Below are positions 14,764 through 22,641 of a stretch of DNA of 33,850 nt, piece by piece; the stretch's first letter is position 1; each line of letters begins with the position of its first letter. The notes beneath the pieces are model-generated. The model did no database searches, was not told the DNA's origin, and saw only the letters and a program-made list of their open reading frames with translations. Made by a program: the position numbers and the translations under genes. The DNA comes from Actinomycetota bacterium (GTDB lineage Bacteria > Actinomycetota > Acidimicrobiia > Acidimicrobiales > Ilumatobacteraceae): the NCBI GenBank assembly GCA_017853375.1, contig JAFMJP010000008.1, positions 1 to 33,850 on the forward strand. The letters are read 5' to 3'.

Positions 14764-16434
14764 TCAGAAACGCGACATTTCCTGTCTGAAGAGATCCAGA
14801 CCGAGGTTGCCCAAGTCCAGCGCATAGGTGTGCCAGGCACGCAAATCGAATGCAGCACCATGTCGTGCCTTGGCCTCGTCACGAAGTTGTAGCCACACGC
14901 GCTCACCCAACTTGTAGGAAATTGCCTGTGCGGGCCAACCCAAGTAACGGTCGACCTCCGAGCGGTTGAATGCCTCATCGCTCGACGAGCGTGCGGACAT
15001 GAATTCAAACGCCAACTCTGGCGTCCAGGCTTCGCCGGGATGCCATGGCCAGTCCTTGGGGATCTTCTTCTCGCAGTGCATGCCGATGTCCACCACGACG
15101 CGTGCGGCACGAAAGGCTTGCGCGTACAAATAGCCGAGTCGGTACTCGGGTCGCTCGAGGAAACCGAATTCGTCCATCAAACGTTCGGCGTACAGAGCCC
15201 AACCTTCGCCATGGCCGCTGACGAACTCATTGCGTTGAAATCGTGAGAGCTTCTCGCGATTCACCACTGCCATGCCGATTTGCAGGTGGTGTCCGGGGAC
15301 ACCTTCGTGATAGGCCGTGGTGGGCTCGCTCCACAGAGGGAATCGGCTACGGCCATTGGCCGGGTACCACGTACTTCCCGGTCGTTTGAGGTCTTCGCTG
15401 GGCGGCATGTAGTACTGGGCTGCAGCACCACCGGGTGGTGAAATCTTTGCCTCGATCGTTTGGATCGTCTTGGGAATCGCGAAGTGTTCGTTGGTGATGA
15501 GGAAGTCCATGGCCTGATCCATGAGATCTTGAAGCCACTGACGAAGATTCTCCTCGCCCTCGATGGAGTGCTCCGGCGAAGTGTCGAGATAATTGCGCAC
15601 TTCGTCGAGTGATGCTCCCGGTCGTATTTGTGCCGCGCACGTGCGAAGTTCGGCATCAAGACGCCGTACTTCTTCGAGGCCCCACGTGTATGCGTCGTCG
15701 GCATCCACGTGCATTCCCATGTAGCGCTGACGGGCCAGGGCATGGCGTTCTTCGCCAACCCCGTTGCGTGGATCAGCAACCGGTGCGTACTCTTTGCGCA
15801 AGAACTCTGCCGTCATCAACAGCGCTGCCGATGCTTGGCTCGCTGCAGCACGCAAAGCGTCGACTGGTGCTCCAGACACCTCGGCTGATTGTTCGGCGAG
15901 CGTCGGAAAGAACCCGGGGGCAGCGTCGTTGCCAGCCCACCCCTCGAGCATCTCGGCAACTGCCAACACCTGTCGTCGTGGTGCCACGACGTTACGTTGC
16001 ATACCGAGTCGCCACGATTCGCGCATACCGGCGAATGCCTGAGGAACGTTCGACATTCGCTCGGCAATCACCTTCCACTGCTCGGCAGTTTCTGTCGGCA
16101 TGAGGTCGAAGACCGCTCGCGCATAGTCCACGTGACCAGCGAGCACCCGAATTGCACGCAGATGTTCACCCGCGGCAAACTCACGCTCGGACATTTCGAG
16201 TGAGTTGCGCAACACGCCGGCCGCAAGTCGGTCGATGTTGCTCGTCTGGTCGAGTGCGTTGAGTTTGGCCAATGTCTGTCGGTTGAGCGCCTCTTGCGCC
16301 TCGTGCCCGGCGGGGCTGAAGTCGGTCATCAAGTGGTCGCGACCAGGAATACCGAGGCTGGTGGCAAAGCCGGGGTCGAGTTCGGCGAGTCGCTCGATGT
16401 AATGGTCGGAAAGTGCGAATACTGGTGAATCCAT
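14764..16434 (-). CDS. DUF885 family protein, gluzincin-like metallopeptidase
   Basis: 556-residue DUF885 protein. The zinc-binding type motif is AYHEGVPGHHLQIGMA (HExxxHH-like), with a downstream Glu in FVSGHGEGWALYAERLMDE. Also typical are KISPPGGAAAQYYMPPSED and YLGWPAQAISYKLGE. The family is related to M32-like or gluzincin peptidases; many members are exported, but this one has no signal peptide from the chosen start. ATG 16434 is preferred over longer starts up to 16752 because TAGTGT lies 7 nt upstream and the upstream extension overlaps the divergent SDR gene. Confidence 0.9.
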   Translation of the reverse strand: MDSPVFALSDHYIERLAELDPGFATSLGIPGRDHLMTDFSPAGHEAQEALNRQTLAKLNALDQTSNIDRLAAGVLRNSLEMSEREFAAGEHLRAIRVLAGHVDYARAVFDLMPTETAEQWKVIAERMSNVPQAFAGMRESWRLGMQRNVVAPRRQVLAVAEMLEGWAGNDAAPGFFPTLAEQSAEVSGAPVDALRAAASQASAALLMTAEFLRKEYAPVADPRNGVGEERHALARQRYMGMHVDADDAYTWGLEEVRRLDAELRTCAAQIRPGASLDEVRNYLDTSPEHSIEGEENLRQWLQDLMDQAMDFLITNEHFAIPKTIQTIEAKISPPGGAAAQYYMPPSEDLKRPGSTWYPANGRSRFPLWSEPTTAYHEGVPGHHLQIGMAVVNREKLSRFQRNEFVSGHGEGWALYAERLMDEFGFLERPEYRLGYLYAQAFRAARVVVDIGMHCEKKIPKDWPWHPGEAWTPELAFEFMSARSSSDEAFNRSEVDRYLGWPAQAISYKLGERVWLQLRDEAKARHGAAFDLRAWHTYALDLGNLGLDLFRQEMSRF

Positions 16435-16441
16435 GATGCTC

Positions 16442-16447
16442 ACACTA
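16442..16447 (-). promoter_or_regulatory. Putative -10 element (TAGTGT), leaderless start of the DUF885 gene
   Basis: TAGTGT on the minus strand, 7 nt before ATG at 16434. A 13-bp palindrome lies just upstream, where the -10/-35 spacer would be. Confidence 0.5.
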
Positions 16448-16452
16448 AACGC

Positions 16453-16465
16453 CGGGGAATCCCCG
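16453..16465. promoter_or_regulatory. Operator-like palindrome CGGGGA-A-TCCCCG
   Basis: Perfect 6-bp arms around a single A, between the divergent DUF885 and SDR genes. It lies 5 nt upstream of the DUF885 -10 box. Position and symmetry fit a repressor site acting on one or both genes; no regulator gene is adjacent. Confidence 0.4.
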
Positions 16466-16490
16466 TGCCGAGGGAGCCCCGTCGTATGAG

Positions 16491-17297
16491 GTGCCGGACA
16501 TCGCAGTGTGCGAGGCTCAGGCTGTGGCAAAGTCACCACCGCGCCGACGAATACTCGTGACGGGAGCATCGTCGGGAATCGGAACTGCATTTGCGGAGTG
16601 GTATGCCGACTCCGGGTGTGAAGTGGTGCTCGTGGCGCGTGACGTCGCAGCACTGAGTGATGTAGCCGAAAAGATTCGTCAGCGAGGTGGAACCGCCGAG
16701 GTGATCGTCGCCGATCTATCCCACAAAGAAGGGGTCGAGTTGGTGGGTGCACGCTGCGGTGCCGTGGATGTGTTGGTATGCAATGCAGGGCTCACTCATG
16801 CCGCCGCCATCGGAACCTCGAGTCGGGATCACCTGGATGCATTTGCGTACCTCATGTCGGCAGGCGTCGTACGACTTTGCGAGCTGGTCGTTCCGGGAAT
16901 GTTGCAGCGCGGCAATGGAGACGTCGTCATCGTCTCGAGCATCGCGGCGTTCACTCCGATGCGCAAAGCGGGAGCGTATGCGGCAGCAAAGGCGCATGCC
17001 ACGTCGTATGCCCGGAGTTTGTCGCTGGAAGTTCGCAACAAAGGAGTACGAGTGGTTGCGGTCTGCCCCGGGTACGTGCGTACGGATCTCCATCGGCGTG
17101 CCGGGCTGGAGCATCTCACTCGCAAGGTGCCCGATTGGATGTGGCTCTCGACGGACGATGTCGTGCGAGCGACCGATCGGGCCCTGCGGCGGGGCCGCGT
17201 GGTGGTCGTTCCGGGGTTGGTGTATCGCACGGTGTTGCCGTTTCTCTCGTCGCCCATTGCGCAGTCAATGTGGCGTCGACTGACGCGCCGCACCTAG
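16491..17297 (+). CDS. Short-chain dehydrogenase/reductase
   Basis: 268-residue classical SDR with an NAD(P)-binding Rossmann fold. Seen: the cofactor motif TGASSGIG near residue 25, the structural VCNAGLTHAA (NAG), and the catalytic Ser in VSSIAAFTP with YAAAK (Tyr, Lys). The C-terminus has the basic stretch SMWRRLTRRT. The sequence resembles DltE/YqjQ-type short-chain reductases, but the substrate cannot be told. GTG 16491 is the first start; internal GTGs at 16506 or 16524 would still leave the whole domain. It ends 4 nt into the 3' end of the convergent coiled-coil gene. Confidence 0.92.
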   Translation: MPDIAVCEAQAVAKSPPRRRILVTGASSGIGTAFAEWYADSGCEVVLVARDVAALSDVAEKIRQRGGTAEVIVADLSHKEGVELVGARCGAVDVLVCNAGLTHAAAIGTSSRDHLDAFAYLMSAGVVRLCELVVPGMLQRGNGDVVIVSSIAAFTPMRKAGAYAAAKAHATSYARSLSLEVRNKGVRVVAVCPGYVRTDLHRRAGLEHLTRKVPDWMWLSTDDVVRATDRALRRGRVVVVPGLVYRTVLPFLSSPIAQSMWRRLTRRT

Positions 17298-18757
17298 TTG
17301 GTGGACTTGTCGCGCAAGTGTTCTCCGACGTGTCCGATGACGATGCGTCGTTGCTTTACGTCCATATAGAAGTAGATACGCGCCTCGTTGCAGCGGATGT
17401 GCGGACCAAGTTGTACCGGGGCACCGTTCCACACGATCGTGTAGTCCTGACCGAACTTGTTGATCGCATTGTCACTCACGGAAGGCGCAAAGTTGAACTT
17501 CTCGGCACAGTACGTGTTGAACAGATGTGGCTCGATGTCTCCCCGACGCAACCGAGCCGCAAGATTGTTCAGTTCGAGCAGGCTGCCGAAGATTCGTTGG
17601 TTGGTCGCGGGCGGATACTGCGCCTTGCCGAGTCGTGACTCCACCTCGGGGTGGAAGTCCAACATCGCGAACGACTGCTTTGCCATCAAGACCACCTGGG
17701 CGGTGTTGTTCCATTGCTTGGCGTCATCCCGCAACGTGAGCAGGGCGGTGAGTTGGTCGCGGTAGCGATCTCGATCTTCGGCCATCTTTGCACTGAGATG
17801 CTCGGTCGTGGTGAGATTCTCGATCAGACTGTCGTTTTCATCCCGAACCTCACTGAGTTGCTGCTCCAAGTCCTGGTTCTTCCTGCGCAAGTCACCAACT
17901 TCGGGAGAAGTGGTGTTTGCGACGACCTGTTGGATCGGAATGTTCGGTGTGCTTTGCGGTCGCGCCGTCGGCCGCGGCAGCAAGGGAAGTGCCCCAACGG
18001 CTGCAGCAATGAGTTCGTCGACGAGACGTTCGTCGTCACGTTGCGGGTACTCCGTGGTGGTGATGCCCCGGGCGGCGCGCGGCCAGGCGACGAGCACCCA
18101 GCTGGAACTGGCTTTGCGGTTGCCGTAGTAGTCGTTGAAACCACGCTCTGATTCGGCAGTAGCGAGATGACATACGTGGGCGATACCGGTGAGCACCCGT
18201 GCCGTGTCACCGGTGGTCACGGCCCCAACGCCCTTCATGCTGGTGCATTCCACCACGAGTGGCAGGCGACGAGACGGTGCTTCGATGAGTGCCGCAATTG
18301 CCGCGCCTTCGTTGCTGCTGGTAGCGCGAATCGGATTGCCTGAAACGAGTTGTTGGGCATCACGAATTCGAAATTCCTTGGTGATGTCGGCGACCAACGA
18401 CGTGAGGGCCATCGTCGGACGTTCGCTTCGAGTGCGAGGAAGAATCAGCGGCCCGGTCGGGCGCACTTCGCGACGAATGTCGATGATGACGTCACCACGC
18501 AGATTGTTGAACAGCGATACCAGGGTCACCTGCCGTGCATCGTCGGTGGGATGTTGCTCGGAGACATCGAGTCGGAACACCTTCTCGGTGACGCTGCCAC
18601 GGGCAGTTACCTGCGTGGAGTTGGTTCGCCTGCTCTCGGGCCAGGTACGTTCCAACCATGGTTCGATGAGGCGACCGACGGTTTCCCGAGCAGCAATCTC
18701 GGATGCCCCGTCCTTGGGTTTTGGCAAAATCAGCGTGACGCCGTACACCGTCAACAT
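17294..18757 (-). CDS. Unrecognised coiled-coil protein, 487 residues
   Basis: I do not recognise this family. Three parts can be seen. Residues 1-270 form a mixed alpha/beta region with a core LPLVVECTSMKGVG and VLVAWPRAARG strand-like segments. A hydrophilic coiled coil follows at about 286-345 (DLRRKNQDLEQQLSEVRDEN). The C-terminal module at about 438-483 reads HIRCNEARIYFYMDVKQRR then IVIGHVGEHL, a compact beta-rich block. No membrane helix or signal is present. ATG 18757 lies only 3 nt after the YceI stop, so the two genes are surely co-transcribed. A role in nucleic-acid handling or defence is conceivable but unsupported. Confidence 0.8.
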   Translation of the reverse strand: MLTVYGVTLILPKPKDGASEIAARETVGRLIEPWLERTWPESRRTNSTQVTARGSVTEKVFRLDVSEQHPTDDARQVTLVSLFNNLRGDVIIDIRREVRPTGPLILPRTRSERPTMALTSLVADITKEFRIRDAQQLVSGNPIRATSSNEGAAIAALIEAPSRRLPLVVECTSMKGVGAVTTGDTARVLTGIAHVCHLATAESERGFNDYYGNRKASSSWVLVAWPRAARGITTTEYPQRDDERLVDELIAAAVGALPLLPRPTARPQSTPNIPIQQVVANTTSPEVGDLRRKNQDLEQQLSEVRDENDSLIENLTTTEHLSAKMAEDRDRYRDQLTALLTLRDDAKQWNNTAQVVLMAKQSFAMLDFHPEVESRLGKAQYPPATNQRIFGSLLELNNLAARLRRGDIEPHLFNTYCAEKFNFAPSVSDNAINKFGQDYTIVWNGAPVQLGPHIRCNEARIYFYMDVKQRRIVIGHVGEHLRDKSTN

Positions 18758-18760
18758 GGT

Positions 18761-19483
18761 CTACCGCTCGAGCACCAATTGGAACTCGAGAATCCCGAAG
18801 TCTTCGGTGGAGATACCGGGGATCGAAGGATTCGGTATCTCCCAGTCGCTGAAGGTCACCGTGAGTTCGCCGGTCACCACGATGCGACCGTCGCGTACTT
18901 CGCCAACGACGGAGACGGAGACCGGCTTGGTGATCCCGCGCAGCGTGAGCTCGCCCGATGCGGTGTTCGTGGTGGGAGTCGTCGTCGAGGTTGGTGCGAG
19001 GGTGATTGGTGAAGAAAGCACGAACGTTGCCGTCGGATAGTTGATGACGTCCATGATGCGGCTCTCAAATTGAGCGTCACGCTTTGGCTCGTCACTCCTG
19101 ACGGTGGTCATGTCCACGACGAATTCGCCCGAAGCAACGACATCATTCTCGATGACGAGGGATCCCGTGACGGAATTGGTGCGACCCACTGCCGTGACAT
19201 TTTGGCCGAACAACACTTCGTCGACTCGGTAACCGACTTGAGACTCGGTGGTGACTTGCCAGGTTCCACTCGGGTCGTCGAGGGTGATGGTGGGGGTCGC
19301 AGAGTCGTCGGATGGGCCCACCGTGGTATTGCCCGATGTCGGAGAGCTCGTGACACCGGACTCGTCCAAGAAACTCTCTGGTGCCGGCTCGCGGATGACG
19401 TTGATGTAGACCCACGGTCCGCCGATGAGTGCCAAGGCGGCGGCTGCCGCAATCGCACCGGCAAGTTTCAGGCGACGCGACAT
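18761..19483 (-). CDS. YceI-like domain protein, membrane-anchored
   Basis: 240-residue protein with an N-terminal membrane anchor (about residues 6-28, AGAIAAAAALALIGGPWVY), a Ser/Thr-rich linker (about 40-65) and a YceI/lipocalin-like domain. The core shows RDAQFESRIMDVINYPTATF and GELTLRGITKPV, both hallmarks of YceI. Family members bind long isoprenoids or amphiphiles in a beta barrel. The domain should face outside. TAACCT 7 nt before the ATG suggests a leaderless promoter, and the gene leads a two-gene unit with the coiled-coil protein. Confidence 0.9.
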   Translation of the reverse strand: MSRRLKLAGAIAAAAALALIGGPWVYINVIREPAPESFLDESGVTSSPTSGNTTVGPSDDSATPTITLDDPSGTWQVTTESQVGYRVDEVLFGQNVTAVGRTNSVTGSLVIENDVVASGEFVVDMTTVRSDEPKRDAQFESRIMDVINYPTATFVLSSPITLAPTSTTTPTTNTASGELTLRGITKPVSVSVVGEVRDGRIVVTGELTVTFSDWEIPNPSIPGISTEDFGILEFQLVLER

Positions 19484-19490
19484 GGTTGGC

Positions 19491-19496
19491 AGGTTA
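19491..19496 (-). promoter_or_regulatory. Putative -10 element (TAACCT) of the YceI/coiled-coil unit
   Basis: TAACCT on the minus strand, 7 nt before ATG at 19483. It falls in the 33-nt gap after the methyltransferase gene, so the YceI unit need not depend on upstream transcription. Confidence 0.45.
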
Positions 19497-19516
19497 TCGC
19501 TGCACGCAGAGACGCC

Positions 19517-20140
19517 CTACGTTCGACGGGCGAGTAGCTGCGTGGTCGCACTGAGCCCGTTGTGATACTTGCCTTCGATGATTTCGCGTTCTACTTCGCG
19601 TCCGATGAGTATTTCCACACGGTGTTCCAGTCCGATGTCTTCGAGCAGTTCCTCCAGCTCCACCGTCATGTCGGCATTCTGAGGTCCGCCGACTCCACGT
19701 CCGATGTTGGCTTTTCGGTACGCCTCGAACACGAGGCATCCTGCGCTCGCCAACGCATCGGGGATTGCTTGATGTACGCGGTGTCGCAGATCGGGTGGCA
19801 GGTGACAAAAAATGGACACGATGCAGTCCCACTTACCTGAGCCCAAGTCGTACTGCTCGAGGTCCGCCACGTGGGCATCGATGGTGACGCCGCGCTCGGC
19901 AGCCAGACGTCGAGCTTTGAGCACGCCGACCGGGCTCAAGTCGATGGTGGTCACGGTGTGGCCGAGTTCGGCAAGAAACACCCCGTTGCGGCCCTCGCCG
20001 TCACCGATGCACAACGTGCGACCAACCGGTAGTTGGTCGGCAACTTCACGAAGAAAGTCGTTTGGCTCGGTGCCGAACGCAAAACCATCCTCCGCGTAGC
20101 GCTCGTCCCAGCTTTGGCCGCTCGACGTCGTTCGCGACAT
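19517..20140 (-). CDS. SAM-dependent class I methyltransferase (TehB/TPMT-like)
   Basis: 207-residue Rossmann-fold methyltransferase. Seen: the N-terminal SWDERYAEDGFAFGTEPNDF, typical of TehB- or thiopurine-type enzymes, motif I as LCIGDGEGRNGVFLAELGH, the acidic TTIDLS after strand 2, and VADLEQYDL. The substrate is unknown; small thiol, selenium or tellurium compounds are possible for relatives. ATG 20140 is chosen because TAGCGT lies 7 nt upstream; a GTG at 20149 would overlap that box. It is divergent from the SWEET gene with 26 nt between the start codons. Confidence 0.9.
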   Translation of the reverse strand: MSRTTSSGQSWDERYAEDGFAFGTEPNDFLREVADQLPVGRTLCIGDGEGRNGVFLAELGHTVTTIDLSPVGVLKARRLAAERGVTIDAHVADLEQYDLGSGKWDCIVSIFCHLPPDLRHRVHQAIPDALASAGCLVFEAYRKANIGRGVGGPQNADMTVELEELLEDIGLEHRVEILIGREVEREIIEGKYHNGLSATTQLLARRT

Positions 20141-20147
20141 GAGCCCC

Positions 20148-20153
20148 ACGCTA
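20148..20153 (-). promoter_or_regulatory. Putative -10 element (TAGCGT) of the methyltransferase
   Basis: TAGCGT on the minus strand, 7 nt before ATG 20140, and only one base from the -10 of the divergent SWEET gene. Confidence 0.5.
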
Positions 20154-20154
20154 T

Positions 20155-20160
20155 TACTGT
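20155..20160 (+). promoter_or_regulatory. Putative -10 element (TACTGT) of the SWEET gene
   Basis: TACTGT, 6 nt, then GTG 20167. Its -35 region would lie within the first codons of the methyltransferase gene, so the two promoters overlap back to back. Confidence 0.45.
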
Positions 20161-20166
20161 TGCTCG

Positions 20167-20775
20167 GTGACCCTGGAGTCGATCTCTGGACTGATTGCCA
20201 CGGCCTGTGGCATGGCCTTCATCTGGCCACAGGTCTTTCGTATCTATCGTCGCCGATCAGTGGAGGGACTCTCCGCCACCACGGTGTTGATCGGTTTGGT
20301 CAACCCGGTGTTGTGGACGGCATTCGGTTACTCCACGGGGAGGTCCCTCGCAGTGTTTGCGAATACCAACGTCGGCATTGCATTCATTTTGATTGCGGTT
20401 CGGATGGCGCAAATGAAGGCGGTCAATCCGTTCGTCGCCGCGGCAATGTTCGTTTCCACGGTCGTGTATTGCCTGGTCATGAACCAGATCTCTCCGTATG
20501 TCGTGGGGGTAACGGGACTCGTGGTGTCAACGCCGATGTTCGTGCCGCAGCTGTGGAAAGCGATTCGCACCCGACACTTGTATGGCGTGTCGGTGTGGTC
20601 GAATCTCCTCTTCTCCGTTCAATGTTGCTTCTGGGTGGTGTACGGAATCGAGGTGGAGGAGTGGCTGTACATCTACCCCAATGCGATCCTTTTGCCGTGC
20701 GGAGTCATCATCGCGTGGAGGGTGATACGTTCGCGTCGCTTGTCTGCAGGCGCCGTCGAAGATCATCCATCGTAA
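20167..20775 (+). CDS. Seven-helix SWEET/PQ-loop sugar transporter (tandem SemiSWEET)
   Basis: 202-residue membrane protein. Two PQ-loop units are visible: WPQVFRIYRRRSVEGLSATT (P21-Q22) in the first half and VPQLWKAIRTRHLYGVSVWS (P127-Q128) in the second. About seven helices can be drawn, at roughly 5-25, 35-55, 61-82, 87-106, 109-128, 141-161 and 166-187, i.e. 3+1+3 as in eukaryotic SWEETs. Both halves keep a Trp and an Asn where the sugar pocket lies in SemiSWEETs (W50 with N67/N69, W156 with N172). Most bacterial homologues are about 90 residues with three helices. The GTG start at 20167 follows TACTGT by 6 nt. The last 68 nt overlap the convergent PLP-enzyme gene. Confidence 0.85.
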   Translation: MTLESISGLIATACGMAFIWPQVFRIYRRRSVEGLSATTVLIGLVNPVLWTAFGYSTGRSLAVFANTNVGIAFILIAVRMAQMKAVNPFVAAAMFVSTVVYCLVMNQISPYVVGVTGLVVSTPMFVPQLWKAIRTRHLYGVSVWSNLLFSVQCCFWVVYGIEVEEWLYIYPNAILLPCGVIIAWRVIRSRRLSAGAVEDHPS

Positions 20776-21730
20776 ACGTCCGTTCCGTTGGCGATGCCGA
20801 CGAGGTGAATCGACGCAGATCCTTGAGGCCGCTTCCCGTCAGGATCGCAACCGGACGAGCCGAGGTGGGCAGTCGCCCGTTTTTCACGTCGCTTGCCATT
20901 GCAGCAACGGCGAGCGCCGATGCCGGTTCCACGAAGATGCCTTCCTTGGTAGAGAGGAAATCTTGCATCGCCCACGTTTCTTCGTCGCTGACCGAGCTTC
21001 CCCAGCCGTGTGATTCGACGACGGCCGCCGCAGCGAGCTCACCATCGGGAGGTGCGGGAAGTTGCAATCCTGAAATCGTCGACGTGCACTTGTCGACGTA
21101 CGGCGCCTCAATTTCCTGATCGAGAAAGCGAACGATCGGGCTGCAGCCTTCCGGTTGGGCGCAAACTATTCGTGCCGACGATGACGCTCCCATGCCGCGT
21201 GCAACGGCGACGAGTAGCCCGCCGCCGCCAGTTGGGACGTATACATGGGTGAAGTCTCCTTGACCGCGGAGTTCTGCTCCGATGGCTTCGGCTCCGGACA
21301 TTCCTTCTGCGTTGTAGCGGTACGCCGTAACGGAGAGCTTCAAGTGGAATTCATCCGCCAATTCGCCGATGGCGTCCATCTCTTTGATGCCGAGTTCGGA
21401 CATCGGTAGGAGAGTCGCACCGTAGGGAATGATGGATCTAACTTTTTCGGCGGGTGCATCTGCGGCAATGCACAAGTAGCCGGGCAATCCAGCCTTGGCT
21501 CCGTAGGCCGACATCGATGCACCACCGTTTCCCGATGAAGTACCGATCCAGCCGCGTCGCGAACGACGAATCGCATCGTTGATGGTTGCTGCAGCGATTC
21601 GATCCTTGTACGAGCCGGTGGGATTCATCCATTCCGCTTTGCCGAACACTTCGTCAAGACCGATCGATTGCGCAACCCGAGTGAGCGAAATAACTGGCGT
21701 ATTTCCTTCGCCAAGCGACACCGTCGGCAC
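20708..21730 (-). CDS. Threonine synthase-like PLP enzyme (fold type II)
   Basis: 340-residue enzyme of the tryptophan-synthase-beta fold. Seen: the N-terminal LGEGNTPVISL typical of threonine synthases, the PLP Lys in NPTGSYKDRIA, GTSSGNGGASMSAYGAKAG (Asn loop), the phosphate-binding YVPTGGGGLLVAVARG, and ILTGSGLKD near the end. Known relatives include threonine synthase, threonine or serine dehydratases and diaminopropionate ammonia-lyase. In this catabolic operon a dehydratase or lyase role is more likely than biosynthesis. The GTG at 21730 lies 2 nt after the deacylase stop. Confidence 0.85.
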   Translation of the reverse strand: MPTVSLGEGNTPVISLTRVAQSIGLDEVFGKAEWMNPTGSYKDRIAAATINDAIRRSRRGWIGTSSGNGGASMSAYGAKAGLPGYLCIAADAPAEKVRSIIPYGATLLPMSELGIKEMDAIGELADEFHLKLSVTAYRYNAEGMSGAEAIGAELRGQGDFTHVYVPTGGGGLLVAVARGMGASSSARIVCAQPEGCSPIVRFLDQEIEAPYVDKCTSTISGLQLPAPPDGELAAAAVVESHGWGSSVSDEETWAMQDFLSTKEGIFVEPASALAVAAMASDVKNGRLPTSARPVAILTGSGLKDLRRFTSSASPTERTFTMDDLRRRLQTSDANVSPSTR

Positions 21731-21732
21731 TG

Positions 21733-22632
21733 CTACCCCTCGTCTTTTGCTGCGAATATCAACACGGTATCGCCGGTGCTGACACGTGCTTCACGTCGCC
21801 GCATCATGAGGTAGCCGTGGTGCGGAGCGGGAATTCGCGAGAGCAATGCACCATCCGAATCGACGATGTCGGCGACGATCTGACCCTGTGCAACCTGCGT
21901 CCCGGTTTCCACGTGCATCACCAGGTACCCGGCAGTCGGTGCGGGCATGCCAATGTCGGTGTTGCCGTCGCCGACCACGAACGTGCTTGCGCTGGTGGTC
22001 GGCAGTGCCTCTTCCACCATGGAGAGCGAGTGCAGTACTCGTCGTACACCATCCGTGTAGCCCTTCAATTCGTCGTACCGCACCGATCTCCCACCCCCAC
22101 CTTCGGTGTAGATGGCAGGAATGTTCAGGTCGTATGCAGCCGAGAGTGAACGACCAGGTGCCGGCTTGCCCGAATGTCGCCATGTGAATTCGGCCCCGAA
22201 GATCCGGGCGAAGTGCCGCGATGTCTTCGAGACGTTCCCGTCGTCGTCCTGGAATCCGCAGAGAAACGGCATCTCGTAGTTGGTACCGGCCGAGTGGAGG
22301 TCGATGAGGAGATCCGCGCCCGCGATGAGTTGCTGGGTGAGTTCGTGTGCAACGACCTCGGTTGCAGAGCCATCGGGCGAACCAGGAAACACACGAGCAA
22401 GATTCTTGCCGTCAGTCGGACTCTCGCGACTCGTGGATTCCCATGCCGCCGGATGTGCCGGGGCAGCCACACGGATCGTTCCTCGCACGAGTGTGGAGCG
22501 GAGAAATGCGGTCAGCCATCGCGCAGCGATGACCCCCTCGTATTCATCTCCGTGAACGCCGCCAAGTATCGCCACCGTCGGACCGGGTGACGGAGCGGAA
22601 ATCGTCACCACATGTGGTGAGGTAATCGGCAT
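21733..22632 (-). CDS. Succinylglutamate desuccinylase/aspartoacylase family deacylase
   Basis: 299-residue zinc carboxypeptidase-like enzyme of the AstE/AspA family, which removes acyl groups from N-acyl amino acids. Zinc ligands are expected in GGVHGDEYEG (His, Glu) and IDLHSAGTNYEMPF (His). The catalytic Glu probably lies in IYTEGGGG. The C-terminal 80 or so residues form a barrel-sandwich-like domain (VETGTQVAQGQIVADIVD). It resembles DoeB-type N-acetyl-diaminobutyrate deacetylases, but no other ectoine genes are present. ATG 22632 is chosen; TTG 22638 is an alternative. It sits in the GntR-led operon. Confidence 0.88.
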   Translation of the reverse strand: MPITSPHVVTISAPSPGPTVAILGGVHGDEYEGVIAARWLTAFLRSTLVRGTIRVAAPAHPAAWESTSRESPTDGKNLARVFPGSPDGSATEVVAHELTQQLIAGADLLIDLHSAGTNYEMPFLCGFQDDDGNVSKTSRHFARIFGAEFTWRHSGKPAPGRSLSAAYDLNIPAIYTEGGGGRSVRYDELKGYTDGVRRVLHSLSMVEEALPTTSASTFVVGDGNTDIGMPAPTAGYLVMHVETGTQVAQGQIVADIVDSDGALLSRIPAPHHGYLMMRRREARVSTGDTVLIFAAKDEG

Positions 22633-22641
22633 CAGCAATCG

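Noticed and set aside
16778-17638. 286-codon plus-strand frame across the SDR and coiled-coil genes
   Set aside because: It is a different frame of the SDR gene, then antisense to the next gene, and is rich in Arg, Gly and Ser as expected of a shadow frame.
20708-22632. Ectoine degradation (DoeB/EutB-like pair)
   Set aside because: The deacylase and PLP enzyme fit loosely, but no ectoine hydrolase, transaminase or ectoine transporter is visible in the window.
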